Shown: positions 50,948 through 58,766, counted from the stretch's first letter. The stretch is DNA of 64,000 nucleotides from Caldilineaceae bacterium (GCA_019637645.1 JAHBVH010000014.1:62001-126000); one strand, 5' to 3'. The notes: generated from the sequence alone by a model not told the origin. Program-made: numbers and translations.

Positions 50948-51415
50948 CTAGTTGGCCGAAAAAGAGGAGTTGAGCCAAGTGCGTTCTTCGGGGGGAAATT
51001 CGACGACACGCCAGTAGTGTTCCAACATATTCACGAGATCTGCAAAATTGACGCCCGAGCGCTGTTTGAGGAGATATCCGGCGATTTGTTCACGATAGGC
51101 GGCTAATTTATCTTTGTCGCTATTCGAGGTGGTCAACACAAAAACAATGCTGCTTTTTAGTTGAGGGTCTTGCCGCAGTGCCTGAAGAAATTCAATCCCA
51201 TTCATACGGGGCATATTCAGATCAAGCAAGATAAAATAAGGAGCAGGAACCCGCTCATAGCCCCCTTCCCCGCGCAAGGCATTAATCGCCTCGATGCCAT
51301 CAGACACAACTGTGATTGATAGGTCAATTTGTTGTTTCTGGAAGCCCCGAACGATAGCCTCTGCATCAATTTCATCATCTTCTACAAGCAAAATGTGAAC
51401 TGGCTGACTCTTCAT
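50948..51415 (-). CDS. Orphan Rcp1/CheY-like response regulator
   Basis: This protein has 155 residues. It is a single receiver domain with E12/D13/D14, phosphoacceptor D65 in F-I-L-L-D-L-N-M-P-R-M-N-G and the lysine in Y-L-L-K-Q-R-S-G. It is very close to the regulator at 21796-22236 through most of its length, with an extra ~10-residue tail (R-T-W-L-N-S-S-F-S-A-N). No kinase is adjacent, so it may be served by one of the kinases in the 12-25 kb island. There is no output domain. Confidence 0.92.
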   Translation of the reverse strand: MKSQPVHILLVEDDEIDAEAIVRGFQKQQIDLSITVVSDGIEAINALRGEGGYERVPAPYFILLDLNMPRMNGIEFLQALRQDPQLKSSIVFVLTTSNSDKDKLAAYREQIAGYLLKQRSGVNFADLVNMLEHYWRVVEFPPEERTWLNSSFSAN

Positions 51416-52095
51416 ATATCCTCAGTTACTACAGCTGTGATTAGCTGCCCAATTTTCTAAACGCGATCTGAAGTATCCTCTCTTTCTGAAGAGCGCCACA
51501 GTAGGATAGGACCCCAGACTTTTGCTAGCTTGATCCGTTTTGTGGCGCTTCCGCCTGCTTCTCAAACAGCAATTACACGTTTGGGTTATATCACGCATCA
51601 TATCATGAGTGGTGAATTGTAACAACCTTTACTATTCAAATAGAAAAAATATGCATTGTCGCGCCAAGAAGGCACTGGCTGAGTCAGCAAATGCTGATAA
51701 TTTGCTGAATTGCCTACTATGTCCACCAAGTATAGTTCAATAGGAATAGCGCTACCGCCTCGTTCCCCTACAAATCTTATCTCATTACCCTATACCCATC
51801 CTACGCCAATCTCAATCTATAGCTTAAGGAATGACTCTGATCTATATCAGAGTAGAGACCAGATCGCAGGGTATCGTGTTTACTAGAAGGGAACATCTCC
51901 CTTGCCGCGGCCGTCTTACCACCGCTTCCAGCGGTCGGAAGCGGCCCAAAAGGCGGATGCTAGTTTACTTGCGCCATGACTACGGGAATGGAAAGGATCT
52001 ATCCATGCGGATAGTAGGTTGTTTACTTTGTCTACGCCGCGCTTGACCAACCTTATGAGCTACCGCGCGTGCCCTGGCCCCCAACGGAGTCGCTT
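51416..52095. other. Long gene-free stretch
   Basis: This 680-bp divergent region has low coding potential and an AT-rich part (51600-51830) that should contain promoters for the flanking genes. Short frames lack ribosome-binding sites. I see no conserved RNA motif. Confidence 0.45.
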
Positions 52096-52518
52096 ATGCA
52101 TAGTTGGTTACCCTTTTGGCTCAAAACCTTGGGAACCGTTTACCTAGTGGAATCCCTTTTCCTGCTGGTCATGCGAGCCATTGTGCTGATGTTTGTGCCT
52201 AGCAAGAGTGATTGGACGGACGAATTTCGGGGCATTGAATATCGCGTTTGGGGTGTCGTCTTGTTCGTGGCCGTTGTGGCTTTCTGCGCGACTGGAATTG
52301 CCTGTTGGATCATGGGTGTTCGTCTCGGGCGAGGACTGCCCAACGCCAGACAGCACTGGCGCTATTTGGCTGGCACCTTGATCATAATGCAGGGGCTCTG
52401 GCTGCTTTGGATTGTGTTCACGGGGGATCGACTGATCCTCTTTCATCTGGTGCAGGGGCTCCTTGTGGTCGCACTAGCGCTCTATCCATGGCTTCGGCCA
52501 CCGCTTCAATCAGGATAA
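52096..52518 (+). CDS. Small membrane protein of unknown function (four TM segments)
   Basis: This protein has 140 residues from the ATG at 52096 (GGAG six nt upstream); a GTG-started longer form from 52069 is less likely. Hydrophobic segments lie at about 8-30, 48-70, 85-105 and 112-130. No family signature is recognised. Charged loops (S-K-S-D-W-T-D-E-F-R-G-I-E-Y-R) lie after the first segment. It is an isolated gene. Confidence 0.6.
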   Translation: MHSWLPFWLKTLGTVYLVESLFLLVMRAIVLMFVPSKSDWTDEFRGIEYRVWGVVLFVAVVAFCATGIACWIMGVRLGRGLPNARQHWRYLAGTLIIMQGLWLLWIVFTGDRLILFHLVQGLLVVALALYPWLRPPLQSG

Positions 52519-52618
52519 CCAAGAAGATCAGCACACTGTGCACAAAGTTTTTGGAGCGAGCGCCCATGCCCAAGGGGTTCCGAAGCCACCAGACTAGGGA
52601 ACAACACCGGCGAAAGTC

Positions 52619-52754
52619 CGCTGATGAAGGGTAAGCAATTAAAGCGGTAGACCTGACTCGTGCGCTGATGAACATTAATTATTAACTTCGGTAAACCAGT
52701 GCTGATTTCAATCAGCGCCGGTTTACCGAAGTTAATGGGTAATCTTCATCAGCG
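52619..52754 (+). repeat. Dispersed palindromic repeat R1, copy D
   Basis: It begins CCGCTGATGAAGGGTAAGCA and ends GGTAATCTTCATCAGCG, with internal GTGCTGATTTCAATCAGCGC. The middle also contains TTAACTTCGGTAAACC, complemented by the GGTTTACCGAAGTTAA further on, giving a long second stem around the internal hairpin. Confidence 0.9.
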
Positions 52755-52755
52755 G

Positions 52756-52794
52756 GCGTTGTACGCACCGTCCCTTCAGCGGTGCGTACAACGC
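52756..52794. terminator. 15-bp perfect-stem hairpin
   Basis: Arm GCGTTGTACGCACCG, 9-nt loop TCCCTTCAG, then the exact complement. It directly abuts R1 copy D. No U-tract follows. The GCACCGTCCCTT core recurs near 990-1005. It may be part of a composite repeat rather than a terminator. Confidence 0.5.
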
Positions 52795-52846
52795 ATCCCA
52801 AAACTCTACTGAATAAAGTAATCAGATGATGAAAGGAAAAGTAACC

Positions 52847-53449
52847 ATGCAAAAAATAAAATCTTACGCACCCTTCTCATGCTTGTTCGTCGTATGGGTC
52901 GTTTTGGCTGGCTGTACGATGCCGTTAATGCCGACCACTCCCGGCGTGGTGGAAACGCCGGGGGGGACTGTCCCTGCCCCCACGCCAACCACAGCAAGCA
53001 CGCCTGCGGCTAACGCGAGCGCACTATTGGCAAATACAAGCTGGGCGTTAGTCTCTTGGGGCGCGCCGGGGGCGGAGACCGCCGTGATCGATAATAGTAC
53101 GGTCACGCTGATTTTTGGGGAAGCGGGGGAAGTCGGCGGCAATGGTGGCTGTAACACCTATGGGGGTAGCTATACAATCCAAGATAACCAATTGGTCTTC
53201 GGTGAGCTGATCAGCACCCTTATGGCTTGTGTGGATCAGGGCGTGACCGAACAGGAAATGAGTTACTTGGCCGCTCTCCAGAGTGCTGGCCCCTTTGAAA
53301 TTGCCGACGGCGTATTGGTAATCTGGTATGACGATGGCAATAGCGTGCTCAATTTTATGCCCGCGGCAGAGACCGCACCTACCGCGGTTGCGCCCTCGCT
53401 CACGCCAACCAACACCATGACAACCACCGCCCTGTTGGTGACAGAATAA
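52847..53449 (+). CDS. META/HslJ-domain lipoprotein
   Basis: This protein has 200 residues from the ATG at 52847 (AAAGGA upstream). A signal peptide ends in the lipobox V-L-A-G-C at Cys23, so it is a lipoprotein. A Pro/Thr-rich linker (~25-60) leads to a META domain (~65-165) with the N-T-S-W-A-L-V-S-W start, G-G-N-G-G-C-N-T-Y-G-G-S-Y and M-A-C motifs and two conserved Cys. HslJ/META proteins are outer-surface or envelope stress proteins; the function is unknown. A Thr-rich tail follows. Confidence 0.88.
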   Translation: MQKIKSYAPFSCLFVVWVVLAGCTMPLMPTTPGVVETPGGTVPAPTPTTASTPAANASALLANTSWALVSWGAPGAETAVIDNSTVTLIFGEAGEVGGNGGCNTYGGSYTIQDNQLVFGELISTLMACVDQGVTEQEMSYLAALQSAGPFEIADGVLVIWYDDGNSVLNFMPAAETAPTAVAPSLTPTNTMTTTALLVTE

Positions 53450-53525
53450 GCTAAATCGTATACCCCCTTTCCCGTCGTTTCTTAGTGGATAAGCAGGTGT
53501 CAACCGCACTGACAAGGAGGAACTC

Positions 53526-54248
53526 ATGACAACTCGTACACAGACAACCAGCACACCATACCCACCGCTACAACAGGATAAGTTGACGAGTACACTCGCG
53601 AATGTGGATCAGATCCGGTCTCAGTTCAATGGGGGCGACAATGGGGGCGACAATGGGGGCGACAATGGGGGCGACAATGGGGAGCAACACCCGATTGAGG
53701 ATCGCTATAACACCCATGACGCTAGCTTCCGTCGTCACTATCAGCTTAACTACCATGCTCACCCCCATAGCTATGAAGAGTTCTACGCCCCGGCCTATCG
53801 CTTTGGCTTTGAATTGGCTGAACAGAATCCCCAGGCAGCCTGGGATGCGATCTTGCCGGAGGCCCAGCGCCATTGGCAGGCCAAACACCAAAATGAGTGG
53901 GCAGCTATTGCCGATGCTGTGCGTTATGGCTGGCAAGAACAGCGCAACCCCGAGTCACTCCGGGTTCACCACTATGGCGAATTTGATGAGTATCGGACGG
54001 GCTTCCAAAACCATTACCTGGAGATGGGCGACGATGGCGGGCTGTCGTTCACCCATTACGAACCAGCCTATCAATATGGCTACGCACTGGCTGTCGATCC
54101 ACAGTACAATACCTATCTCTGGCCGGAGATGGAGCCGGAAGTGCGCAGATATTACGAAACAGAGTATGCCGACGCGCAATTGCCTTGGGAGCGCTACCGC
54201 ACGGCTGTCGAACATGCTTGGCATGGCGTACGTGGCACGGGTGTGTAA
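53526..54248 (+). CDS. Hypothetical protein with GGDN repeats and aromatic-rich repeated units
   Basis: This protein has 240 residues. AAGGAGGAA gives an excellent ribosome-binding site. After an N-terminal Thr/Gln-rich part comes G-G-D-N repeated four times (from a 12-bp tandem repeat), then two related units of ~65 residues with the pattern F-R-x-H-Y-x-x-N-Y/x, Y-x-x-x-Y-R-F/Y-G-F/Y-x-L-A, W-D-A-I-L-P-E-A/W-P-E-M-E-P-E-V-R-R and a W-x-x-x-x-x-A-V-x-x-A/G-W. The protein is rich in His, Tyr and Trp and has no signal peptide. I do not recognise a named family. Its place next to stress-type genes suggests a similar role. Confidence 0.65.
   Translation: MTTRTQTTSTPYPPLQQDKLTSTLANVDQIRSQFNGGDNGGDNGGDNGGDNGEQHPIEDRYNTHDASFRRHYQLNYHAHPHSYEEFYAPAYRFGFELAEQNPQAAWDAILPEAQRHWQAKHQNEWAAIADAVRYGWQEQRNPESLRVHHYGEFDEYRTGFQNHYLEMGDDGGLSFTHYEPAYQYGYALAVDPQYNTYLWPEMEPEVRRYYETEYADAQLPWERYRTAVEHAWHGVRGTGV
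53628..53675 (+). repeat. In-frame minisatellite, 4 x 12 bp
   Basis: Four copies of AATGGGGGCGAC encode the G-G-D-N repeats. A partial fifth copy follows. Its length is divisible by three, so copy number can vary without breaking the gene. Confidence 0.95.
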
Positions 54249-54350
54249 TAAGGCTAGTCCCGTTTTGCGGAATGGGGTACGAGCATTCCCCTGCCCTTAT
54301 CCAACGGCGAAGCGAACAGTTGGACGCTTTGTCGTAAAGGAGAAAAATAA

Positions 54351-54770
54351 ATGACGACGATGACACAACGAGATACCAGACCAACGGTTGGCCGCATACT
54401 CCAGGCTGGCGCGATTGGTGTGGTCATCGCCGCATTGCTCAACGCGGTTCTATACATGTTCAGCACTGCCATTGGCGCTTTGCCCATCATGTCGAGCATG
54501 GGCCAACCCATTACCTTGGTGCCTGTGTTGACCTTTACCGTAGGCAGTGGCATCGTGGGGACGATTCTCTATTTGATCCTCACGCGTTTTGTGGCCCATG
54601 CGCGCGCCAATCGGATCTTTGTTACCCTCGCCTCGCTCGTGCTCATCGGCATGGCCTTTACCCCCATTACCAGCGTAGTAGCGCCGACCATGGCCGCCGT
54701 CTTGCTGTTGGAGATCATGCATTTGGTAGCGGGGTTGCCGCTGATGTACACGCTCACGAAAATGACCTAA
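54351..54770 (+). CDS. DUF6069-like four-helix membrane protein
   Basis: This protein has 139 residues. AAAGGAG precedes the ATG. Four hydrophobic segments (~18-38, 55-77, 88-108, 112-134) with short loops are seen, consistent with the small DUF6069-type membrane family (A-G-A-I-G-V-V-I-A-A-L-L-N-A-V-L-Y near the start). The function is unknown. A strong bidirectional terminator follows at 54794-54843. Confidence 0.65.
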   Translation: MTTMTQRDTRPTVGRILQAGAIGVVIAALLNAVLYMFSTAIGALPIMSSMGQPITLVPVLTFTVGSGIVGTILYLILTRFVAHARANRIFVTLASLVLIGMAFTPITSVVAPTMAAVLLLEIMHLVAGLPLMYTLTKMT

Positions 54771-54793
54771 GCGGGTTTCTCGCGACAGGTTTG

Positions 54794-54843
54794 AAAAACG
54801 GGGTTGCGGCTGGTGGGTACCCACCAGCCGCAACCCCGTTTTT
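54794..54843. terminator. 50-bp perfect palindrome, bidirectional terminator
   Basis: Perfect arms from AAAAACGGGG to CCCCGTTTTT without a loop, centred on GGGTACCC. It has a T-run at the end in both directions, as in a bidirectional Rho-independent terminator. It separates the DUF6069-like gene from the end of the convergent RiPP operon. Confidence 0.85.
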
Positions 54844-54915
54844 ATTTCATGACCTTGCTGCGCGAAGCCCCTCGGTGGATCGGTCATTGAGCAGCGGGTG
54901 TCCTTGGGCAGAGCT

Positions 54916-55371
54916 TCAGCCTGTGGCACTTCCGTCGAGGCGGTAGGTGGGTTTGAAAAGCAAATAGGGATCCTGGGCTTCGGCAAAGGGCACACCGCCT
55001 TCTTCCAGCCAACAGTGGCCTGTAAAGGCTTGATCGACATAGCCGACGCCGAATTGGAGGGCCACGGGTAGGCCATGCCTGCGCAGAAAATAGTAGAGCG
55101 TGAGGCCACGGGTGAGGCAGCGATCCTGAACAAGGGGTTGACAGGCGCGTAACACGGTATCCGTATAGGCAACGATCTGGGCGATACGTTGCGGCTCTGG
55201 TGTGCGCCGTGGCTGGGCTGGCGTTACCAACTTGGCAACACGCTTCATGGGGAGGCGCAGCAGCCAAGGCGCGACCATGGCAACGCCCAAGATGTGGAGC
55301 AGGAGCAGATAGTTGCGCGGGGGCTTCAACCGCCGTAGGTGGGCTAACCGAGCCCGCATGCTAGCCATCAT
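54916..55371 (-). CDS. Lasso-peptide B2-type leader peptidase (transglutaminase-like)
   Basis: This protein has 151 residues from the ATG at 55371 (AAGGA six nt upstream); an alternative ATG is at 55377. The C-terminal region has the signature of B2 (McjB C-terminal, Transglut_core3) proteins: Q-D-R-C-L-T-R-G-L-T-L-Y-Y-F-L-R-R-H-G (catalytic Cys), F-G-V-G-Y and F-T-G-H-C-W-L-E-E-G-G (catalytic His). These enzymes cut the leader from lasso and lasso-like precursors, normally with an RRE protein. It is the last gene of the RiPP operon; the sulfotransferase stop codon is only a few bases upstream. Confidence 0.8.
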   Translation of the reverse strand: MMASMRARLAHLRRLKPPRNYLLLLHILGVAMVAPWLLRLPMKRVAKLVTPAQPRRTPEPQRIAQIVAYTDTVLRACQPLVQDRCLTRGLTLYYFLRRHGLPVALQFGVGYVDQAFTGHCWLEEGGVPFAEAQDPYLLFKPTYRLDGSATG

Positions 55372-55380
55372 AGCCATTCC

Positions 55381-56319
55381 TTATTCTGGGTGAGTTGGCC
55401 CGCTTGGGCTGGGTGTCAGCCAATGTGTCAGATCGCGTTGGAGCAATGTTTGTAGTTGCAAAATATCGTCCCGATACCGCGCCGTCAATTGATTGCGCAC
55501 GACAGGCGAGAGCCGCGGTGGCTTCGTGCGATTGCTCCACTGTAGCCCCTGGCGCAGCCACTGACGTACTTGTGGTGGCGTCCAGTTACGGAAGCGGCGG
55601 ATAGCAGGGGGGAGATGATAGAGCCACTGCTGTAACTGGCGGCTGCGTGGCAGGCTGGCGACATTGTGCTGCTCGCGCATATCGGGCACAAAAGCCGCAT
55701 CTACTCCAATAAAGCGGAAGAGATCTTGCAGCACCGTCAACGGTTCCTGCTGCCACTCCTCATAGAGGTAGACACGGATCTGCTCCCGCGCAAAAGCCGC
55801 AAAGTAACGCTGTAGATCGGCATAATAGTAGCTCGGTGGTGTATAGAGAAAAACGGGCTGCCATTGCTGTTGCTGGCGCTCTGCTTCGGCGGCTAAGGCA
55901 GCCGAGAAGTCGGCGATGGGCTCCCAGCCAATGCGGCGCAGATGGAGAAACTGCGAATAGGCGCGCTCCGCTGGCTGGCGCAAAATCACAATCAGCTTGG
56001 CTGTTGGCACATAGTGCTGAATACGCGCACAAGCCCGTGGCATGATATTGGTGGTGGATGTTTCGCCATAGGCAATCGTCTGGGCCGTGCCGCTAAAGAG
56101 CGCTTGGTAGCCATCGAACGTTGTGACGATCCGTTCGGGAATGCGGTCAGCACCCGGCCCAATAAAGAGCGGGAGCGGTGCTTCGCCATAGGCAAAGAAA
56201 TGGGGTTCCTTGCGCTGGCTCATGCCGATCTGCGGGTGTTGCGCCAAATAATGATGAAGTGATGTGGTGCCGGCTTTGGCAACGCCAAGCACCAGAAAGG
56301 TTGGCAAGGGCATAGGCAC
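55381..56319 (-). CDS. PAPS-dependent sulfotransferase
   Basis: This protein has 312 residues (GTG start at 56319, or ATG two codons later). The 5'-phosphosulfate-binding loop L-V-L-G-V-A-K-A-G-T-T-S-L-H-H-Y-L lies at the N-terminus. The 3'-phosphate-binding segment I-V-I-L-R-Q-P-A-E-R-A-Y-S-Q-F follows near residue 130. Such enzymes sulfate hydroxyl or amino groups. The precursor peptide has no tyrosine, so the substrate would be Ser/Thr, a modified residue, or something else entirely. It belongs to the operon with the radical SAM gene 66 bp upstream. Confidence 0.88.
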   Translation of the reverse strand: MPMPLPTFLVLGVAKAGTTSLHHYLAQHPQIGMSQRKEPHFFAYGEAPLPLFIGPGADRIPERIVTTFDGYQALFSGTAQTIAYGETSTTNIMPRACARIQHYVPTAKLIVILRQPAERAYSQFLHLRRIGWEPIADFSAALAAEAERQQQQWQPVFLYTPPSYYYADLQRYFAAFAREQIRVYLYEEWQQEPLTVLQDLFRFIGVDAAFVPDMREQHNVASLPRSRQLQQWLYHLPPAIRRFRNWTPPQVRQWLRQGLQWSNRTKPPRLSPVVRNQLTARYRDDILQLQTLLQRDLTHWLTPSPSGPTHPE

Positions 56320-56385
56320 TCTAGAGACGGGTAGATGCGCTGCCGCATAGTTGCGTCAAGCACAAGGTGGTTGATCTGAAGCGGT

Positions 56386-57405
56386 CTATTGCGCGTCTGC
56401 GCCGCGCGCATTGGTCCAAAGCAGGGGCGTCCAGGCATGAGTGGGGCGTGCCTGGAGCCAATCAACTTTGCCATAATGGTTGCTACAGTGCCAACAGGTG
56501 AAGAAATCGGTATCTTGGAACTGGCCTTGGCGTAGTTGCGCGAGCTTCTGTTGCCGGAAACGTTCATTCTCGGCCTGTAACTTCGTGTAGGCGTTTGTGA
56601 AGCTGATTTCCTGTAAATTTCCCATGATGTCGCCTCTCCCCACTTCGTCGCCATGCCCAGAGAGATGACAACAGGTGGTGAGGTTGCCATGACAGTCGAT
56701 ATTGACCTCTTCAAGATGAAGGGGCGCACAGGGGAACAGATCGGTGGTGTAGTGCCCAGGTGCCATGACAATCGGTAGGGGCGATTGGCGACGAAGATGT
56801 TGGATCTCGGCTTCGACCAACTTCCGCTCCCACGGTGTCAGGTCAAGTCCTTGGTCGGTTGTCAAGGGGGAGGGCATCAGGTGGCCAAAACGCAAACCGC
56901 GACTCCCTAACCGGTGCATGAGATGGGCCATGGTCGCCACTTCATGTCGATTGTGCGCTGTCACCACCATGTTCACGGTAAAGGGGATTTCTTGGACCAC
57001 GCAAAGACTGATGGCCTGGAGCACACGCTGATAAGAGCCTTTGCCGCGCAATTGATCATGGGTTGCGGCGGTGGCCCCATCTAGGCTAAAGGTGATCACT
57101 TGTAGGTGCTGCCGATAAGGAAGTAGCTGGGGGCCGACCTGGAGGAAATTCCAACCATTGGTGTTGAGGGTAAAGTCATAGCCCGCGGCGCAGGTCTGGG
57201 CAATCGCAGTCATAAAATGGCGATAGACCGTTGGATCGCCCCCCGTAAAGTTTAGCACTTCAAAACCGTGGGCGCGAGCTTCGCTCAAGAGATGTTCGAG
57301 CACGGCCAAGGGTAGATCATCGCGGCCGCCATGCCTGCCGCTGAAACAGTGATCACAGTGGAGATTGCAGCGGTTGGTTAGTTCAATCACAAGTTTTTTT
57401 TGCAT
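56386..57405 (-). CDS. Radical SAM/SPASM-like peptide-modifying enzyme
   Basis: This protein has 339 residues. AAGG lies upstream of the ATG. The cluster-binding motif is C-N-L-H-C-D-H-C (residues ~13-20) and the glycine-rich F-T-G-G-D-P-T-V follows at ~53-60. The C-terminus has further cysteines in N-I-D-C-H-G-N-L-T-T-C-C and D-F-F-T-C-W-H-C, as in SPASM or twitch domains that bind auxiliary Fe-S clusters. SPASM enzymes often modify ribosomal peptides (thioether, epimerisation, C-C links). The precursor has no Cys, so a thioether is unlikely. It lies between the HPr-kinase-like and sulfotransferase genes. Confidence 0.88.
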   Translation of the reverse strand: MQKKLVIELTNRCNLHCDHCFSGRHGGRDDLPLAVLEHLLSEARAHGFEVLNFTGGDPTVYRHFMTAIAQTCAAGYDFTLNTNGWNFLQVGPQLLPYRQHLQVITFSLDGATAATHDQLRGKGSYQRVLQAISLCVVQEIPFTVNMVVTAHNRHEVATMAHLMHRLGSRGLRFGHLMPSPLTTDQGLDLTPWERKLVEAEIQHLRRQSPLPIVMAPGHYTTDLFPCAPLHLEEVNIDCHGNLTTCCHLSGHGDEVGRGDIMGNLQEISFTNAYTKLQAENERFRQQKLAQLRQGQFQDTDFFTCWHCSNHYGKVDWLQARPTHAWTPLLWTNARGADAQ

Positions 57406-57481
57406 ACGTACCTTAGCCGGTTATGTCGGCCAAGCTTGAACGGGGACGACGTTGGATGCGCCTAGGCCGACTATCGACCGA

Positions 57482-58564
57482 CTATCGACTGCCGGTGGGA
57501 ACGGGTTCGCGGGCAGCGTTTTCCCACAAGGTAGCCACCACCGCAGGTGTACGATAGGCATCCTTCCCGAGGTGAAGACGATACCCTGGTGCTTGGTAGG
57601 CCAGATCACGCAGAAGAGCCATTTGTTGTTGCGCCAACGCCCGATCGGTGAAGATTCCCGCGCTCTGTTCCACCAAGCGAAAGAGCGTTTCGGCAGGTGC
57701 GAGCGGCACAAGCTGGCTGGTGGGCTCGCCGGTAATCACGGGAAAGAGTAGGCCCGTGGGCCGGCTGCTTGGTGTAAATTGATGAGGAGCGAGCAAAGCC
57801 ATGTTGACTTGGTACTTGGCCTGGTTGCGATCAAGCGCTTGTACCACAGCTCCTTGCAATTGCGGGAAGAATGCTAACGTTTGTTGGGTACAGGCAAAGC
57901 CTTTTTGGAGGGCATGGGCCACCACACCTGTCGCCGTCGGTTGCAGTGCCACGGAATCATCACCGAGATAGTGCCAGCCCGCTTGGACTAATCCTAGGGT
58001 CAGGGTTGTTTTGCCGCTGCCGGACGGACCAATCAGCAGCAGTGAATGGCGCGCGCACACGACGCCGTTGGCGTGGAGTCCATAGTATTTTTGCCCACTG
58101 AAGAGCATCAGCAAGCTGCGCAAAAAAAATTCACGCTGTTGTGTGATGGGCAATTGCCACAAACTGTCATCGATCACCCCGTGTGCCTTGCGTTGGGCGG
58201 TCGCAACGGCTAGCCAGGTAGAACCAACTTGTAAGCAGAGTCCCTCTGGCGTTCGCCACATGACGCTTTGGCTATCGCGACAAAATTCGTCTAGCAAGGG
58301 GGGGGGACTCATGGGAGCCGCTAGCCCTGTTGCGGGATCCGGCACGGGTTGCTGGTAATCCAGCGAAAAGGTGGGTGGCTGGGGAGAACCGGGCGTTACC
58401 GCGAAAAAAGCGCGCCAGAGCCTGTCTAGCCGCCTTGCCTGCTCTTCCGTTGCACAAAGCACTTCCACTGTCAGACCAGACCAGTGATAAAAATGTTGAA
58501 TCATTCCAATTGCCCGAGCATAAAGGCCAGGGATGTGCTGGAAACAGCGAGTTGCCTCCAGCAC
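57482..58564 (-). CDS. HPr-kinase-like protein (RiPP-associated kinase)
   Basis: This protein has 360 residues with a GTG start 31 bp after the precursor gene (AAGGGTA upstream). The C-terminal half has an HPr kinase/phosphorylase-type P-loop, L-I-G-P-S-G-S-G-K-T-T-L-T (~175-187), followed by G-W-H-Y-L-G-D-D-S-V-A-L, the family's DD motif. The N-terminal half lacks the usual HprK regulatory domain, as in kinases of lasso clusters, where a paeninodin-type enzyme phosphorylates a C-terminal serine. The precursor here ends Q-S-P, offering a penultimate serine. Function as a RiPP kinase is inferred from the family and context. Confidence 0.82.
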   Translation of the reverse strand: MLEATRCFQHIPGLYARAIGMIQHFYHWSGLTVEVLCATEEQARRLDRLWRAFFAVTPGSPQPPTFSLDYQQPVPDPATGLAAPMSPPPLLDEFCRDSQSVMWRTPEGLCLQVGSTWLAVATAQRKAHGVIDDSLWQLPITQQREFFLRSLLMLFSGQKYYGLHANGVVCARHSLLLIGPSGSGKTTLTLGLVQAGWHYLGDDSVALQPTATGVVAHALQKGFACTQQTLAFFPQLQGAVVQALDRNQAKYQVNMALLAPHQFTPSSRPTGLLFPVITGEPTSQLVPLAPAETLFRLVEQSAGIFTDRALAQQQMALLRDLAYQAPGYRLHLGKDAYRTPAVVATLWENAAREPVPTGSR

Positions 58565-58595
58565 ATCTACCCTTAGCCGTTTTTCTACTGGTTCT

Positions 58596-58766
58596 CTAGG
58601 GCGACTGCGTGCCTAAAAGGCCGGTAATGGTTTCTACGCGGCCTTGTTTGGTCAACTTGGGTTCAATAAAGGTTAATTTCGGCGGTGTAAAAGAGGCTTT
58701 GCTGCTAGGCGCTTCTGGGGTCGGGGCGGGTGGTACAGATACCTGCACCGTGCGATCAGTCTTCAT
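58596..58766 (-). CDS. Putative RiPP precursor peptide with lasso-type leader
   Basis: This peptide has 56 residues and is too short for standard ORF calling. AAGGAAG precedes the ATG at 58766. The leader is Pro/Ser-rich, then F33-I-E-P36-K-L38-T-K-Q-G42-R-V-E-T-I-T48-G: exactly the lasso leader spacing Y/F-x2-P-x-L-x3-G-x5-T. After the Thr-Gly only L-L-G-T-Q-S-P remains, with no Asp/Glu for a lasso ring and no Cys or Tyr. It is the first gene of the operon, 31 bp before the HPr-kinase-like gene. The assignment as precursor rests on leader spacing, size, position and promoter. Confidence 0.75.
   Translation of the reverse strand: MKTDRTVQVSVPPAPTPEAPSSKASFTPPKLTFIEPKLTKQGRVETITGLLGTQSP

Larger units (their letters stand above)
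52519..52846. other. Intergenic stretch with R1 repeat and strong hairpin
   Basis: This 328-bp region contains dispersed repeat R1 copy D (52619-52754) and a 15-bp-stem hairpin (52756-52794) directly after it. The region just before the lipoprotein gene is AT-rich. Confidence 0.6.

Noticed and set aside
51831..52046. Small plus-strand frame of 71 codons in the 51.4-52.1 kb gap
   Set aside because: No ribosome-binding site, no domain and unusual residue composition.
58596..58766. Annotating the small peptide as a classical lasso precursor
   Set aside because: The leader fits, but the core is too short, has no Asp/Glu for ring closure, and no cyclase gene is present; it is called only a lasso-type-leader precursor.
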